Of a stretch of 64,000 bases of DNA, positions 18,908 through 31,600 are shown piece by piece. The translations under genes and the position numbers were made by a program. The stretch lies in assembly GCA_020746105.1 (NCBI GenBank), contig CM036617.1, positions 143,138,518-143,202,517 on the forward strand, given 5' to 3'. Origin of the DNA: Trogon surrucura. Taxonomy: Eukaryota; Chordata; Aves; Trogoniformes; Trogonidae. The notes beneath the pieces were generated by a model, which was given only the letters and a program-made list of their open reading frames with translations, did not search any database and was not told the origin of the DNA. Each line of letters opens with the position of its first letter. The first letter of the stretch is position 1.

Positions 18908-21900
18908 GGCTACTTTAGGCAATTTCCTTTAAAAACTGAAAAGTTCTGTCTATCAAATTTCAGCTTCCCCATAATTTCACTTTGAATATTCTATGTGAAA
19001 TGCATCTATATAATTTTATGCTGAAGTTTTAAATAGTAAATACTTTGCAAGAAGGAAATATCTGAGTCTTACCTGAAAGCCAGTGGCTGACTGTTCCATG
19101 TGCTCTGCAAAGAAGGGATCAAGAGAGTTTTACTGTTAGTAAGGAGTCGCTGGCCAGTATCAGACCAGCACTTCATGTTATTTAATTACTCCTTTCACTC
19201 GTCTTCTCAGATTTCTTCCTGGAAAACAAAAAGGTGATTGCCTGTTTTCTGTGAGAGCATGGATGTCTTTGCAGAACTTTCAGTAAAAGAGTACATGCTG
19301 CAAAGGAAGAGAATAATCTTTTTAATGATTCTTCTTAGAAACAGAAACAGTACCTGAAGTTTTCCACCTAGGCTGGCAGAGATAATGGCACAATCCAAGA
19401 GCTTCCTAGCACAAAGAATTCATCATCAGGCATTAACTCTTTTTTTGCCAAACATAAACAAAATGAGACACGTTTTCCATATAAAGTAGCAGGTACGTAT
19501 TGATATTTTGAACTGTATGTTGTTCTAGTACTCAGAATATTTGAAGACCAGAAGAAGGATCTATATACTATAGGAAACTGTTCCCGAAAAGGACTAAAGC
19601 TGCCAAGGCTTTGATTCTGCAGTCAGATCAGTGCATCTGAACTACATTACACATTGGCTTTATTCATGGGCCATCTGTTGTCCACACTGTCACTGTCCTG
19701 TGCTTCTCTGCTGAGTGTCTGGAAGCCCCCTCTCAGCCCTAAGCAGGGAGGACAGTTGATGTCCTGGGTCAAGCTGAACCTTGGGCATTTACGCTGCCTG
19801 AACAGCTATGGGAGACAGTGGTGGTAGCGGCTAGATCCCAGCCAAGGCTAATGCCTCTCTTTCATAGCCTCTCCTTTCTTCTGCTCTGCCAGTGGTGGTG
19901 AAGCCAGCATGACCAGAGAGGGACTCATTCCTCATGTAAATGCAGACAAGACAAGAGCAAGGGGTTGGGTCTCCTGTCTCCATCTTCCCTTTCCAAAGTA
20001 GATTTCAGAGAAGTGAAAGATACTCCCTGAGGCCCAGATGCAGCAATGCAACACACCTCGATGCTGCTGTGATGATGCAGAAGTACGCAGAGAGTGACTG
20101 CTGCCAGCACAGACCCAGGCTGTCTCAGGTGTGGGAAGAGACCAGAGCTGTGTAAAAGCACTTCTCTGCTACAAAGTGAAACATGCTGCCTTAAGTCATC
20201 TGTTGATGAGTTGAAAGATGACAACTACCAGCTGAGAAGCAAGACCAAAGCCTGCAGTTTTCCCAGGTGAGGTAGGAACCTGCCTATAGCCTCCTTTGAG
20301 CATCAGTAAGCTTATTTAATCAAATGTGCAACACAATCCCATGCAATGTCAGCCCTGATAGTCTCTGCTGAAGTCAGTAGAGTTCTGTGCCTGTGTTGTG
20401 TTCCATACGAATAAACTGAATTCCAGGCCTGTGTTGAAATTGTCTTTATCTCATTTTGCTTAGGTATGTATGTGTGTTTTCTCTTTATTACAGCAGTGTT
20501 AAGGTCAAAATTTTGCCTAAGCTAAGTATTTGGATGATGCCAGAGTACTCACTCTAACTCTATTATAGTATAAATGTTATAAAATACTAACCATGAAATA
20601 TAAGTACTTAGAAAAAATATCACAGCAAATAATTCTGACATTATTGAAATACTATGCTCACTTTCTTTCCCCTTTAAAATTTCCTTGAAATCAGAACATT
20701 CTTGCAAAATGTCTTAGATCCAACACAACAGCATTTTTTGAGAGAGACGTTTTGTCAAAAACAGCTATTAGTGGTCAGATTTTGGTTTGGAGTGATATAT
20801 CAAACTTTTAATGAATATGACCTTCTCCAAGGTTTGGGACAGTTGGGTCCAAGATTCTGGTTTCAGCCCCACCCCAGCAACATGGTAAATAGAGGTGAAA
20901 TATTACAGATTCTGTTCCTGAGACTTTGTACAAACCATTTTTTAAACCTTTGTTTCACAGGGTCTGCCAGGCCCTGAAGTTTTCTTGGAGCTTGGCTTCA
21001 GACTAATTCTGGTAAAACCTCTGCATGAAGGCTGGAACCTGCATGTTCAAACAAAGAGCAACAAGAGTCTTAGCCAGATTAGATTATACAAATATAAATC
21101 TACTGGCATGCATATAAACTTGAGCCAAGATTTATGACAAAAGGCACGATGTTTAGCAAACACTAATGAATGAATGCAGATTTATGACAGAAGTTGAAAC
21201 TAGGCAAAGGGGATGGAGTTTCACTGTTGTGATGAATTTTATACAGCTGGATTCTTAGCAAAAGTCTTCCACGTGGATTACCATTCATCTTACCTAGTTA
21301 TTATGTACTAAAATTCAGCTCTGCCTGTCTGCACCAGGATTTAAAAATATATGCTGGTTTAAAAGCACCCAGTTCACTCTCATCTGGACAGAGCTAGAGA
21401 CGAAAATTCTGGCTGGGGCCGCAGGATGCATTTGTGCAGAATAAGCATCCCTAACAGGAGGTTCTGCAGCAGGCAGAACACTCGAGCAGCTCGACCCTTG
21501 CTCAGGTTTTGTCAGGGAACACTTACTTCACCTGAGAGAGTTTCAAGGAAATTCCTTACTGGGTTTTTGGCATAAAAACCAGAACACACTGAACGCAAAT
21601 GCAATTGCAATGATTTACATGCTCGTGTCTCCGTTCTGCTGCCTGGTGACTGGACTGTCTCATGAGCCACAGAAACTGCCCACTAGCACACAGGCTATTG
21701 GAACAGGCTCTTTGCTGCTTAGAGAGAGCTCAGCAGCACACACTTTAGTATTAATCACTCATTAGATTTCACTAAAGCGGGGGTAAGTTAAGTACTTGAT
21801 AATAAATAATAAGCATTCAAAAAATCCAAACTGGTCCAAGTATTTTTCAGTAGTGTTACAACATACATTTGTTGCAAGGAATAAATATTAGCTAGTACTT

Positions 21901-24900
21901 GAAAAGCAGGAAAAATAAACAGAAAATAATAAGCAATGAAGTTTAAACAAGTGCTATTAAAAATAGGAATGCTCTTTTTTGCAATAGCATTGCTAATGGC
22001 ATTGGGTAAGAAGTGCTTGGTTTGGTTGCGAATCTGAAAAAAGACATTACCTTTATTTTGCAGCTCATCCTTCACAAATGATAGAGATTTCAGTTGAAAT
22101 AAAATTATGCTCCAGTCAGAAACGCCAAGATCCTTTAGAACACTGATATTTTTAATGCTGAAATACTGCAGGATATTTCCTATGTTCCACAGATGCTTAC
22201 TTTGTATCCTGTGACAAGGAAAATACTAAACAATGGCAGCAGTTGGTGATTCTTTTCCAAAAGACTAATTTCTCTCTTGAGTAATTCCATTATTACTCAA
22301 TACACAGTTCCCTGGCAGTACAGCACAATTCCCTGGCGTCTCAGAGGGAAGAATGTGGCACTTTATATTTTATATTAGATAGCATGTATATTTCAAATAT
22401 CCCCTGATTCGGTTCCAACTCACATTTTAGACTAGTAAGGCTGAAAGGAATTCAATTTTTCCTTTGTTTCTTTCCCCTCTATGTGGTCCTTTCCATAGAG
22501 CAATCAGGTTTTAGACCAATCAGGTTGATGTTCCTTCCTGGTTCTCATGTATTGTCCAGTGTCTCTGTGTTGAATCAAGAGAAGGTTTACCTAAAACAAA
22601 CACAAAGCCACTGCAGTCTTCCTTTAGGCACTGTACTGATGCTTAAGGGTTTGGTTCTCCTCTGCTGCAGACTTTCTGTGTAATCTTGGGTTAGACGCAC
22701 AAAGAAATTCAGGCTATATTTCATGTATATGTAAACCAGGTTTCCTGCCAAGAAAAGTATTTGTCATTCTGATTCCCAGTCACTGGGACTTTTGTTACCC
22801 CCTTTTGCTGTGTCTTGTGACCTTACCAGTCTGGAGACCCATCCAGCTTACCACAAAAAACCACTGAGTCGTTCACAGAGGAAAAAGAAGTGGCCAGGGC
22901 TTTTTAAGTAAATCTAGACTGTGTTAAATAGCTAAAGTGAATCTGAAGTGTAAACAGGTTCCGGTCTTAGTACACAGCGCAGCCTTGCACCAGCCCGTGC
23001 CAGTCAGGAAACCTGAGCTGAGTTCCATGCAAAACTGAGAGATTTCTACTTCTGTCTGCAGTTATCTCTGGCTTTCCTCCTGACTCTCTGTGTTTCCTTG
23101 CTTTTGCTGTGCTGGAAAAATCAGAGGGCTATAGAAATGTATACCCAGGCAGAGAAAGGGTCAGAAGCTTAGGTTTTCTAGTATCATGGTTGAATGGTCT
23201 ATTACAATGTAGCTGCTGTATAAAAGAACTTCTTCCATTTCCAAGTCTTTCTGAAAGAAAAGAGGGATCTCTCTTCAGCCTTGGAAATAATTCAGGCATT
23301 AACTACAAGAAGATAGTTCAGGCACCAAGCACAGGAAAAAGTGTCTTGACTCTGAATCCCAGGCAGAAATAGCCATTTCAACCCGAGAGCGAGAGAGCCC
23401 TTATCGATCCCCTCTGGTCCCTTCCAGCTCCATTTGTTGGCATTTGAATTTTCTTTTCCTTGAGATAAATTTGTCTCTCAGGCAGTGTAAAGAGAGACCC
23501 GAACTATCTAAAACAGCCCAAAGATTTTGCTTCAGAAGTGAAACTCTAAAATCTAGGCATTGAAAAGCTGAGAATAGTTACCCTTGTCTTCCTCTCTGTG
23601 TAGATGTCTTGTTCTTCAGGCTATGTTCTTTTACCGTTCACTCAGTTGATATCTACCATGATGCAAGCTTGTTTTCCTGTCATTTCATGCTTCATCATGT
23701 TCTTAACAAGTGATACATGGTCTTTCATATTTGTTTCAAAGATAAGAAGTCTTTCATGGCTTTTAACCACAGATTTTGACTTTTTATCTCTAGAGTTCCA
23801 CTTTTAACTCTGGAAAATACATTTCTTTTGCTCTTCAGATCAACCAAGATGATTTCTGGTGAAACATCAAACCTCTTCCTTAATTCCAGTATGTATTATT
23901 GATCTTAGTATAAAACACTGTAGCTGTGGACTGGGAGACATTAAATTATCTCTACAAATACAGCACAAAAAGGTAGTCCCTGCCTTGGTGCATTTGCAGT
24001 GTAAGTACTATATGAGCACACCATGCCGTCTGACTGACTAGCATAGTAAAAAAACCAAGGGAACTGCCCTGTCAGCATGCTCTGACTTAACAAAATTGCC
24101 CAGTCCTAAGCCTGGATAAAGCACAGATAGCTGACAATCAGCCTAGTAAAAACAATGGGTTAAGGAAACAGACTTAGGCTTTTTTTTTTTTTTGCAGAAG
24201 TGGCCGTTCAACAAAGAGTACTGCTGACCCCTTGTGCGTGTGACAGCTCCCGATGAAAGCTGTAGAAGTCAGTGCTCTCGAAAGCTTGCTGGCAGAAAGA
24301 AAACACTTATTAGTACATGACAGAACTGATCCAGTCTATGAAAAACCTCATGGACTGTGAAGAAGATGAACTTTAAGTCCTGGTCAGTGGCAGGTGCAAG
24401 CACATAGGCAATAGGAAGGCACAGGAGGCAGCAGAAGAAACATTCCGTCTACCCAGGCTGCTGTGTCAACACTTCGAGGGAACAGAACTTATCCTAACTG
24501 ACTACATGGAAAAAATCACTCACCAATTAGGAACTAACTTACCAATACATCAAACATACAAAACTCTAAACCAGATGTCTAAAGATGGCAATCATACCAC
24601 TGCACTGGCAATCATACTGTGTTCCAGCAGGGGAGCTTAATGGTCACGACAAACACGAGTTCTCTGTTTACCTCTGGAGTATGAATGATTACAATAGCTT
24701 GAAATGTCTGCCTGTGGGAATTAAAGTACAAGAAGGAAATACGGTTTGGACTCCTACTGAAGTGGTAAGATGCTCGTCATGTGTGATGATCTTTTTAAAG
24801 CTGAACCTGAGGCAGAAAAAAAAACAGCCAGTGCTCAGCCTCAAGCTTCAGCTAGATGGAAGTAACTTGAAAAGCCAAATGATGCAGTGCTTCAACTAGA

Positions 24901-26203
24901 ACAGAACACAGGAAAGTGGAATTCAAAAATTAACACTATTCATTGAGGGAGAATGAAAGAGGAATGCAAACCAAGCAAACAGTGCAACTCATTAGTAAGA
25001 AAGCGGAAACGAGAGGTGATAGTGACCTAGCTAGGGACTGAGGCTGTTGAAGAGAGCTCTTTGGAACTGTTTCAAATCCTATATTGAAGGATTTCAGAAT
25101 AAGAAAAGGGACCTTCAAAACAAGATGGTGAAAATGCTTCAAAGTGAGGTGGAAAACAAAATTCACAGAAATCTACCTCACCTTAACAGATGATTTTATA
25201 AAAGTCAGCAGGAAAGAACACAGGTAACACCGAGATTGACATTCATGTCATCTGTATGGGCTAAAGAAGCTAAAGCTCAACTAAACAGTGATAGAGGATC
25301 ATGTCACAGAGGAAATGCTAAAAAGCAAATGCCCCTTTCTCCCTTAAAAGAAAAAAAAAAACCGAACAAAAAAACTCAAACAAAAAAAAGGAAAATAAAT
25401 AGACTAATACAACTCTGAAAAGTTTTAATAGTTGGGGGAAATGATCCCTTCTCAGTAGTGGAAATATAGGGTGTTGTCTGAAAACTAAGCAATCTGCAAT
25501 AACTGGAGATGAGTCACATTTACTGCTAAGGGAAAGACTTTCTGTGGTCTGCAATACACAAGGTAAAGGAAATATCTTTATCAAGCTAAAAAATAGAAAA
25601 TGAATTTTTAAAGTTTTTATATTAAGCATCATCATACAGAAATACACAGGATGAGAGGCTTCCTCATCTGCTTCAGCAGGTGTGGTTTTGTTGTGGGGTT
25701 TTTTTTTAGAAAAAGGGACTGTCATTATGTTTAAAGAATGTAACAAGGCAAAGAGCAAAACAGACACTTTATCTGTGCCCAAGATGCTCAGTTGTTGATT
25801 TGCTCTGTCCTTGTTCATGCCAAGCAAACTCAGGGCCCTGATGTGTAGATCACTCCCATGACTAACATAGATGTCCTATTCTGGGAATTCAGTCTATATA
25901 GAAAGGACAGGAGTAGCAGGACAGGTTATAAAGTATCTTTCAGACCAGCTGAGACAGGGAGGAACCTGGGGAGGAGGAAGCAGGAAGGCCATAGCAGCAC
26001 TGTGCGTCGTACCTGCCGCTCCCAAATCCTCCCGGCTGCGCTGGAGGTGCTAAGCCATCCTTTCTCTTGGTGAATTTTTTAGCGAATTGCTAGTGAAGGC
26101 CGCGGTGCTGAGCCGCTGTGGCACCAGGCCGGCTGTAGCGCTCTCTCCTCCCCTCTGGGTATGCGCAGATACACGTACACATGCGATTAATTTATTTTTT
26201 TTA

Positions 26204-26222
26204 ATTATTATTATTATTATTT
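26204..26222 (+). repeat. (ATT)6 microsatellite
   Basis: This is a perfect ATT run at the upstream edge of the KLHL42 CpG island. Confidence 0.85.
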
Positions 26223-26536
26223 TCCTCCCTGCGTTTGCGGTTCGAGAATATTCCCCCTCTCCAGGGATGCACAAGTGCATTTCTGGCGGGAGGTTTTAGG
26301 GCTGCCGGCCGGAGCTGCCGTCCCGGCCCGACCCAGGGTCCCCCTCAGCGCCCCCCGCGGCCCAGCGCTCGGCCCCTCCCGGCGCAACCGCGGCCCGCAC
26401 CGAGGCTGGAACCTCCCGCTCCCTCCCGGTGGCCCCGGCGGGCAGCGCGGAGAGGCCCGGCCACCGCCTGAGCGCTCAACATTGCCTTTTTAGGCCTTTT
26501 GTTTCTTCCCTCTCCGTGGTTTGGTTTTGTTTGTTT

Positions 26537-26591
26537 CTTTTTTTTTCCTCTTTTTTTTTTTTTTTTTTACTACCCCCTTCTTTCCTTGCAG
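26537..26591 (+). other. KLHL42: Polypyrimidine tract plus AG: possible 5'-UTR splice acceptor
   Basis: Inside the CpG island a long T/C-rich run leads into CTTTCCTTGCAG and then GGACGG, with AG at 26590-26591. This is a strong match to a vertebrate 3' splice site. If used, the ATG-bearing exon would start at 26592, and a non-coding first exon would lie upstream. The human gene is usually described with the start codon in its first exon, so this could equally be an unused T-rich tract. Confidence 0.35.
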
Positions 26592-26640
26592 GGACGGATC
26601 CCGCCCTTCCTCCCCTTCCCAGCCCGCCTCCCCCGGCGAG

Positions 26641-26667
26641 GCCCGGCCCGGCCCGGCCCGGCCCGGC
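26641..26667 (+). repeat. (CCCGG)5 pentanucleotide run
   Basis: This is a nearly perfect GC-only pentamer repeat in the KLHL42 5' leader, about 115 bases before the start codon. Such a run could form stable RNA structure in the leader. Confidence 0.85.
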
Positions 26668-26780
26668 GCCGCTCCTGCTCCTGCTCCTCCCAGGCCGGCA
26701 GCGGCCTCCGGGGCGTAGGCGGAGCCTGGCGGCAGGCGGCAGCGGCGGGGCTGAAGCGCAGCCAGGGGAGGGGGTGAGCG

Positions 26781-27679
26781 ATGTCCCTGACGGAGCGGCG
26801 GCGGCGGCGGGAGGAGGAAGAGGAGGGGGAAGGGGAAGAAGGGGATGAGGCTGGCGGCGGGGACGAGGTGGTGCAGATCCGGCTGGGGGACAAGTGCTAC
26901 CCGGTGTGCAAGAGGAAGCTGATCGAGCAGAGCGACTATTTCCGAGCCCTCTACCGCTCGGGCATGCGGGAGGCAGGGCAGGGCCAGGAGGAGCAGCTGT
27001 TGCGCGGGGGGCTGAGCGCTCTGGGGCTGGAGCTGGTGCTGGACTTCATCAACACCTCCTGCCTGGCCAGGCTGGAGCAGGAGGAGGGGGGCGATGAGGA
27101 GCCTCCTCTGCTGGAGGAGCTGGTGGAGGCCGCTTCCTACCTGCAGGTCACCCCCTTGCTCCGCCTGCTCCTCTCCCAGGTGAGGCTGGGCAACTGCTTC
27201 GAGCTGCACCGCCTGGCTCAGGTCTACGGCCTCCAGGACCTGCACGACGCCTGTCTAGACTTCATGGCCGCGCACTACCACCAGGTGCTGCGGAGGCCCG
27301 ACGCCCGGCCGCATCTCCTCCTGCCCCACGCTCTCCAGCAGCACTTGAAGGAGAGGCGGATGAGAGGCACCGCCACCCTGGTGGCCATCGGGGACTTCAT
27401 AGGGACCTCCTCGCTGGGCCTGCCGCCAGGCTGTCACCCTCAGGTGGAAGCCCCCTGGTCTATGCTGAGGTATGATGAGGAAGCACAGAGGTGGCTACCT
27501 CTGGCCAACAACCTGCCCCCTGATCTGGTGAATGTCCGAGGCTACGGGTCGGCGATGCTGGACAACTACCTGTTCATTGTCGGGGGCTACAGGATCACCA
27601 GCCAGGAGATTTCGGCTGCCCATTGTTACAACCCTTGCCTAAACGAATGGAGTCAGCTGGCTTCAATGAACCAGAAGAG
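26781..27679 (+). CDS. KLHL42: KLHL42 coding exon 1 (BTB and BACK domains, first kelch repeat)
   Basis: This exon encodes residues 1-299 and two bases of codon 300 of kelch-like protein 42 (also known as KLHDC5). The family member acts as a substrate adaptor for the CUL3-RING E3 ubiquitin ligase; the p60 katanin subunit is a reported target, linking it to microtubule control. The start at 26781 is supported by an in-frame TGA at 26775-26777. Residues 5-29 are an Arg/Glu/Gly-rich low-complexity leader. A BTB domain spans about 30-130 (VQIRLGDKCYPVCKRKLIEQ), with the CUL3-binding face expected there. A BACK-like helical region follows (NCFELHRLAQVYGLQDLHDA). The first kelch blade has its Gly-Gly pair at about 268-269 (LFIVGGY). 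The donor is AG|GTAACC. The three exons join to 514 aa, close to the roughly 505 aa of human KLHL42. The exon is very GC-rich, unlike exons 2 and 3. Confidence 0.97.
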
Positions 27680-30364
27680 GTAACCCTTGCTCGCCGAAAT
27701 ACACGTGTGTCCATGTATGTTGTCAAAATAGATCCTGTTGAGTCACATGGTGTTGACTGGATTCAACATTACGAGAAGTGATTCAGACGTGTCTCTGTGC
27801 CCTGAATCACTCCCATCTCTTGCCTCGTGTGGTGGGAAGGACCATCTTGGCAATGGCTTGGCAGCAAGCTGCCAGGCAGGCCTGGCAAACCTTGTCCTTA
27901 CCGCATCCCATCGTGGCGCAGCACTGCTGCCTCTCTCTTGCTTTGGGGCCCCCTCTACGTGGCGCGGGGAGCTGCTGTGGCAAGTGAAGGGTGAGGGAGA
28001 CGAGACTTTGTTGCGTAAATGCTGGTGGTTAAGACCTCAGCTGTGGGACAATGTGAGCTGGGTGTCAGCAGCGAAGGACTGCGCTATAGCCCTCCAACGT
28101 GTGTGCTTGTTCACCTCCCTGTGAAATGGTGGTGGGCTCCCACTTTTCCTTTAAGTGGTAGTATACAAGGAGCCAGCCTCTCCAAACAGCTGTCTCGCTG
28201 GTAGTAGAAATTCTCTTTGAAATAGCAAAAAAAGGTTTTTTTTAAAAAAAAACAAAACAATCCAAAGATAAAGTTCTCCTTTGGTATATATTTTAGCTCC
28301 AGTACTGTGACAAGTTTTCCTGCTCATAGTGGGGATGTGCAATCCACCAAAGCTGGAGGTGACCAAAAAAATTTAGTTGGAACAGTTTTCAGTTTTTCAT
28401 TGTTTTATACTTTCAAAAAAATCCAAATGATTTGTGGGCCTGCATTTCAGTGTGATATTCACCAGAAAAATGTCAGGAAGATTGTGAGAAATTTCTCACC
28501 TTGTAAGAATATTTGGATCTGGGAATCGTTCATCATTTTGATAATTTTACTTTTTTCCTTTATCTTTTTGAGTTGTTTGTTTGACATTTATGTTTAAGAA
28601 AAGAAGAGAGCCCATCTCCCTGGCCAAGGTTCTGGCTTCTCTACCTTCATCGGACTGCAGTCATGAAAACACAGCTTTTTACTTAACTGAAACATTTTTT
28701 TTTCCTCAGTGTTTCAACCTTCTTGGAACAGTGTTGTGAAAAGTTCCATCTGTACAAGGAGTGTTTAGCTTTTAAACACTGCAAACACCTTTTCTAATAG
28801 ACGTATTTCCTAGAAACTATAAGCAGTCTTTACCAAGGTACCTGTGGGAGCTGACATGTTGTAGCCGGCCTCGCTTCCTCTGTCTTGCCTACATGAGCAC
28901 AACAGAGAGCACGCTGGCCTCGGTCGAAAAGGATGATGGGCACAGCCCACGCAGCGTCTCTTATGGGAATTAACTTAAACATAGGAGTCCCGTGTTGGGA
29001 CATTTTGGCATTGGTTTGCGTGATGTGTATAGCAAGAGATATGTGCAATGATTGTGTAGCACGGCAAATGGGGGCTTTTTAAAAAAAGTTTTTTCTATGC
29101 CCTTTGTTCACTTTACAACCTGGCTGTTCAAACTTTAGATCAGCATTTTCCCCTGTGGACACTTTGCCTTTTTTTTTTCTAGGATATGTAATCCTTATAA
29201 CAGAAATAAACACATGGGTTTTTTTTCTCCTTATATGACTATTTTCAACCGCGCTTCCGTACCAACTTAGTCTTGAAGCCCGTCACAGGTGGTAGCAAAG
29301 TATTCCTTGGTGTAGAATTTCCCGTTGGCCATTTACTGCAGAAAAGTAGCATGCAAATGTATATTTTTGAAATAATCTCTATCCTTACATTTCATGGTAG
29401 TTATTGCAGGCCAAAAAGAACTCAGAATTATGTCTGCCCCTACCTAGAATGCAAGGTAGCAGCAAGTGAGCATGTTGCTCCCTGAAAGATAGTAAGGGGA
29501 AGTTTTTTTCCATGGCAGCTGCTGACCCTTTCACAAAACATGTTTTTTGCTTTAACATCTTCATGGAGTCTCAACTCTGTAGTTATTAGTTATTATTCCT
29601 TCTATATCACATAACATTTCAGCTGTCTGATGACCCGTCTGACATTTTGTGGCCAGAACGCAAGAGAGGAGGGCCTGAGCCATGGTAGCCAAGAGCAGGG
29701 AGATTTTTGGCATCAGGGAATTTGCATTCAACATGAACAGGACTGATGCCTGTGAGCCACACGTTTGCGGTTTGCCTAGCATTGTATTTTTAGTTTGTTA
29801 TGCTGTAGTAACATAAGCACGGCAGTTGCCCACCGTGTTACTTAGGATTTATAGTCATGTGACCGTCTGCCAAATAAATTTATGTCAGCTGATGTAATTA
29901 CATCCCACAGTTGATTTTTTTTTACGTATCTTGAGGGAGAGTTCTAGTTCCCATTGAAGTTGGTTTGACTTCAGACAACAGAGTATCCGGATGGGGTCTC
30001 TATGAATGGATGTGTATGTTGGCTTTAAGGGAAGGCTCAGGAGTTATGGAAATAATTGTGCTGATTTGCTGTTAATATAAAGAAATTCTCTGCCCTCAAT
30101 GAACCTTGTAAATTCTATGATATTTTAACATTTAATTATTTCCCTTATTGTAATACAGAAGCCCAGGATGCTGGCATTCTCTATACATGCGTAGATGAAA
30201 TATTAACTTCCAAGCAGAAAACAAAGCCATCAGATGTATACTGAATACTTAGCAATCATTCCGGTTTAGTTTAAAGCTCTTAGCTTTCTTTCTGTATGTA
30301 GTAGTCTTATTACTGTAGTTTCAAATTTGTTCACAATAGGTAACTCCTATATATTATTCTTGAG

Positions 30365-30465
30365 AGAATGTTATTCCCTATTTATGAACACAAAGGAGAT
30401 GGATAAACTAATGTGCTCAGGCTCATACAGGAAGCCTGTGACTAAGCCTGGAATTTCTCATCATC
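30365..30465 (-). repeat. Old MIR-like SINE relic
   Basis: The plus strand reads like the reverse complement of a MIR core: GATGGATAAACTAATGTGCTC, then GGCTCATACAGGAAGCCTGTG and GACTAAGCCTGGAATTTCTC (parts of the 'ACTTGCCCAAGGTCACACAGC...GAGCTGGGATT' pattern). It is strongly diverged, and its ends are unclear. Confidence 0.5.
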
Positions 30466-31344
30466 TGAGGGCTAAATCTAGTGCTGATCACAAATAGCCC
30501 GTAACGGATCACAGTTTCTAAATCTTTTCCTAATAAAGATATTGCTGTGCTTGGAATAGTGTCTTCAGAGAATGACCTGGACTTTTTCGTGGACAAAACT
30601 TCATGAAAGGGTTGCCCAAGAGCATTTGTGGTCTTTGAGGACAAGAAGGTAACAAAGTGCATTGGGGGACTGTTCAAGTAATGCCCTTGAATACCTTTCC
30701 ATACTTTTCTTTAAATTGATGCTGCCAGTTGAAGTTTGCTATTTAAAAACAATATAGATTTTCTACTGAATGTGCCAGTTACAGTTGCATATTCCACTTT
30801 TATTTTCCTGCAGAGCCTTCCTACTCATGACAGGTAAATCTTCCAGGATTGGAAGACCCTTGTAAGCCCCTGGCTGTGATTATACACATGCATGTGGAAC
30901 GTGTTTTTTTGTGAGCAATCTGTGCCTGAACTGCTGCCACTCTGAGGACTTGTGCAGGAATATAGGAGATAATGCTCCTGGGAAGTAGTAGTGGTTTATG
31001 AGACTTTCTCTTTCCACATCTTGTAATACTTTTTCTTTTTTTTCACTCAAAATTTTTCTGTGTTGGGGAAAAATAGCCTTTTCAAAAAATTTTAGGGTAG
31101 AAATATTAATGTCGTATTAATCACAAGTGTATCACACGCTTCCAAAGCCAAGTGTTGGATGCAGTGTGCTCTGCAGACTCATTTAGGGAATGTAAAAATA
31201 GTGATTCATGCAAAAAATATAAAGTGCCTTGGAATTGCCTTCACAACTGTGTTTTCATGATTCTTCGTCTCTGTTGTAAGTGCTTTAACTCTACAGTAAA
31301 AGAAGTCATCTGATTTGTGAGAAATTTTAAGGTTGATCATTTGG

Positions 31345-31600
31345 CAGGAAGGACACGCTGGTTAGTTAGTCCAAGCCTCCTGTTCTACATCAGAACCAAG
31401 CTTACCTTGCAAATACACATCTAACTTGTTCTTGAAATCCTTCAGCAATGTAGATTCCAACCTTCTTCCTCCCAGATGACTTGTTCCCATGTTTAGCCAC
31501 CCCTCTGATCAGGATGTTCTCCCTAACATCTATGCTAACCTTTTCCCGTTGTTTACTAAATGACTGATGTCAGTCCGTAAACACGAAGGATGCTTGCTGT
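31345..31600 (-). mobile_element. Ancient CR1/L3-like LINE 3' fragment
   Basis: Read on the minus strand, the fragment follows the layout of the CR1 ORF2 end. It has AGGGAGAACATCCTGATC, a GGCTAAACATGGGAACAAG stretch (normally 'GGTGGCACACTGGAACAGG') and a GATTTCAAGAACAAGTTAGATG stretch (normally 'GTTCAAGGCCAGGTTGGATG'). It carries many substitutions and indels, so it is much older than the copies in intron 2. Its boundaries are approximate. Confidence 0.6.

Larger units (their letters stand above)
16263..26269. other. Intergenic region between divergent MANSC4 and KLHL42
   Basis: This is about 10 kb of mostly AT-rich DNA that must hold the MANSC4 promoter at its left end. No coding exon is supportable. 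It contains an (AAAT)6 run at 18884-18907, poly(T) at about 24181-24194, and a purine-rich stretch (about 24300-25320) with a protein-like but stop-ridden frame, discussed under findings. An A-rich tract sits at about 25347-25398, and an (ATT)n tract at 26204-26222 near the CpG island edge. Confidence 0.6.
26270..27450 (+). promoter_or_regulatory. KLHL42: KLHL42 CpG island promoter and exon 1
   Basis: GC content rises sharply here against an AT-rich background, with dense CpG dinucleotides and GC-box-like words such as GGGGCGTAGGCGG. There is a (CCCGG)5 run at about 26641-26667. The island covers the presumed start region, the 5' leader and most of exon 1, as usual for a housekeeping-type promoter. 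It is interrupted by a T-rich tract at about 26530-26570. I see no TATA box at a convincing distance, so the exact start site cannot be placed. Confidence 0.8.

Noticed and set aside
25318..25827. 169-codon minus-strand frame
   Set aside because: It begins at a normal ATG but reads through the T-rich complement of an A-rich tract, with no recognisable features.
26490..27245. 251-codon minus-strand frame and other frames over KLHL42 exon 1
   Set aside because: They are antisense or shifted shadows of the GC-rich KLHL42 exon.
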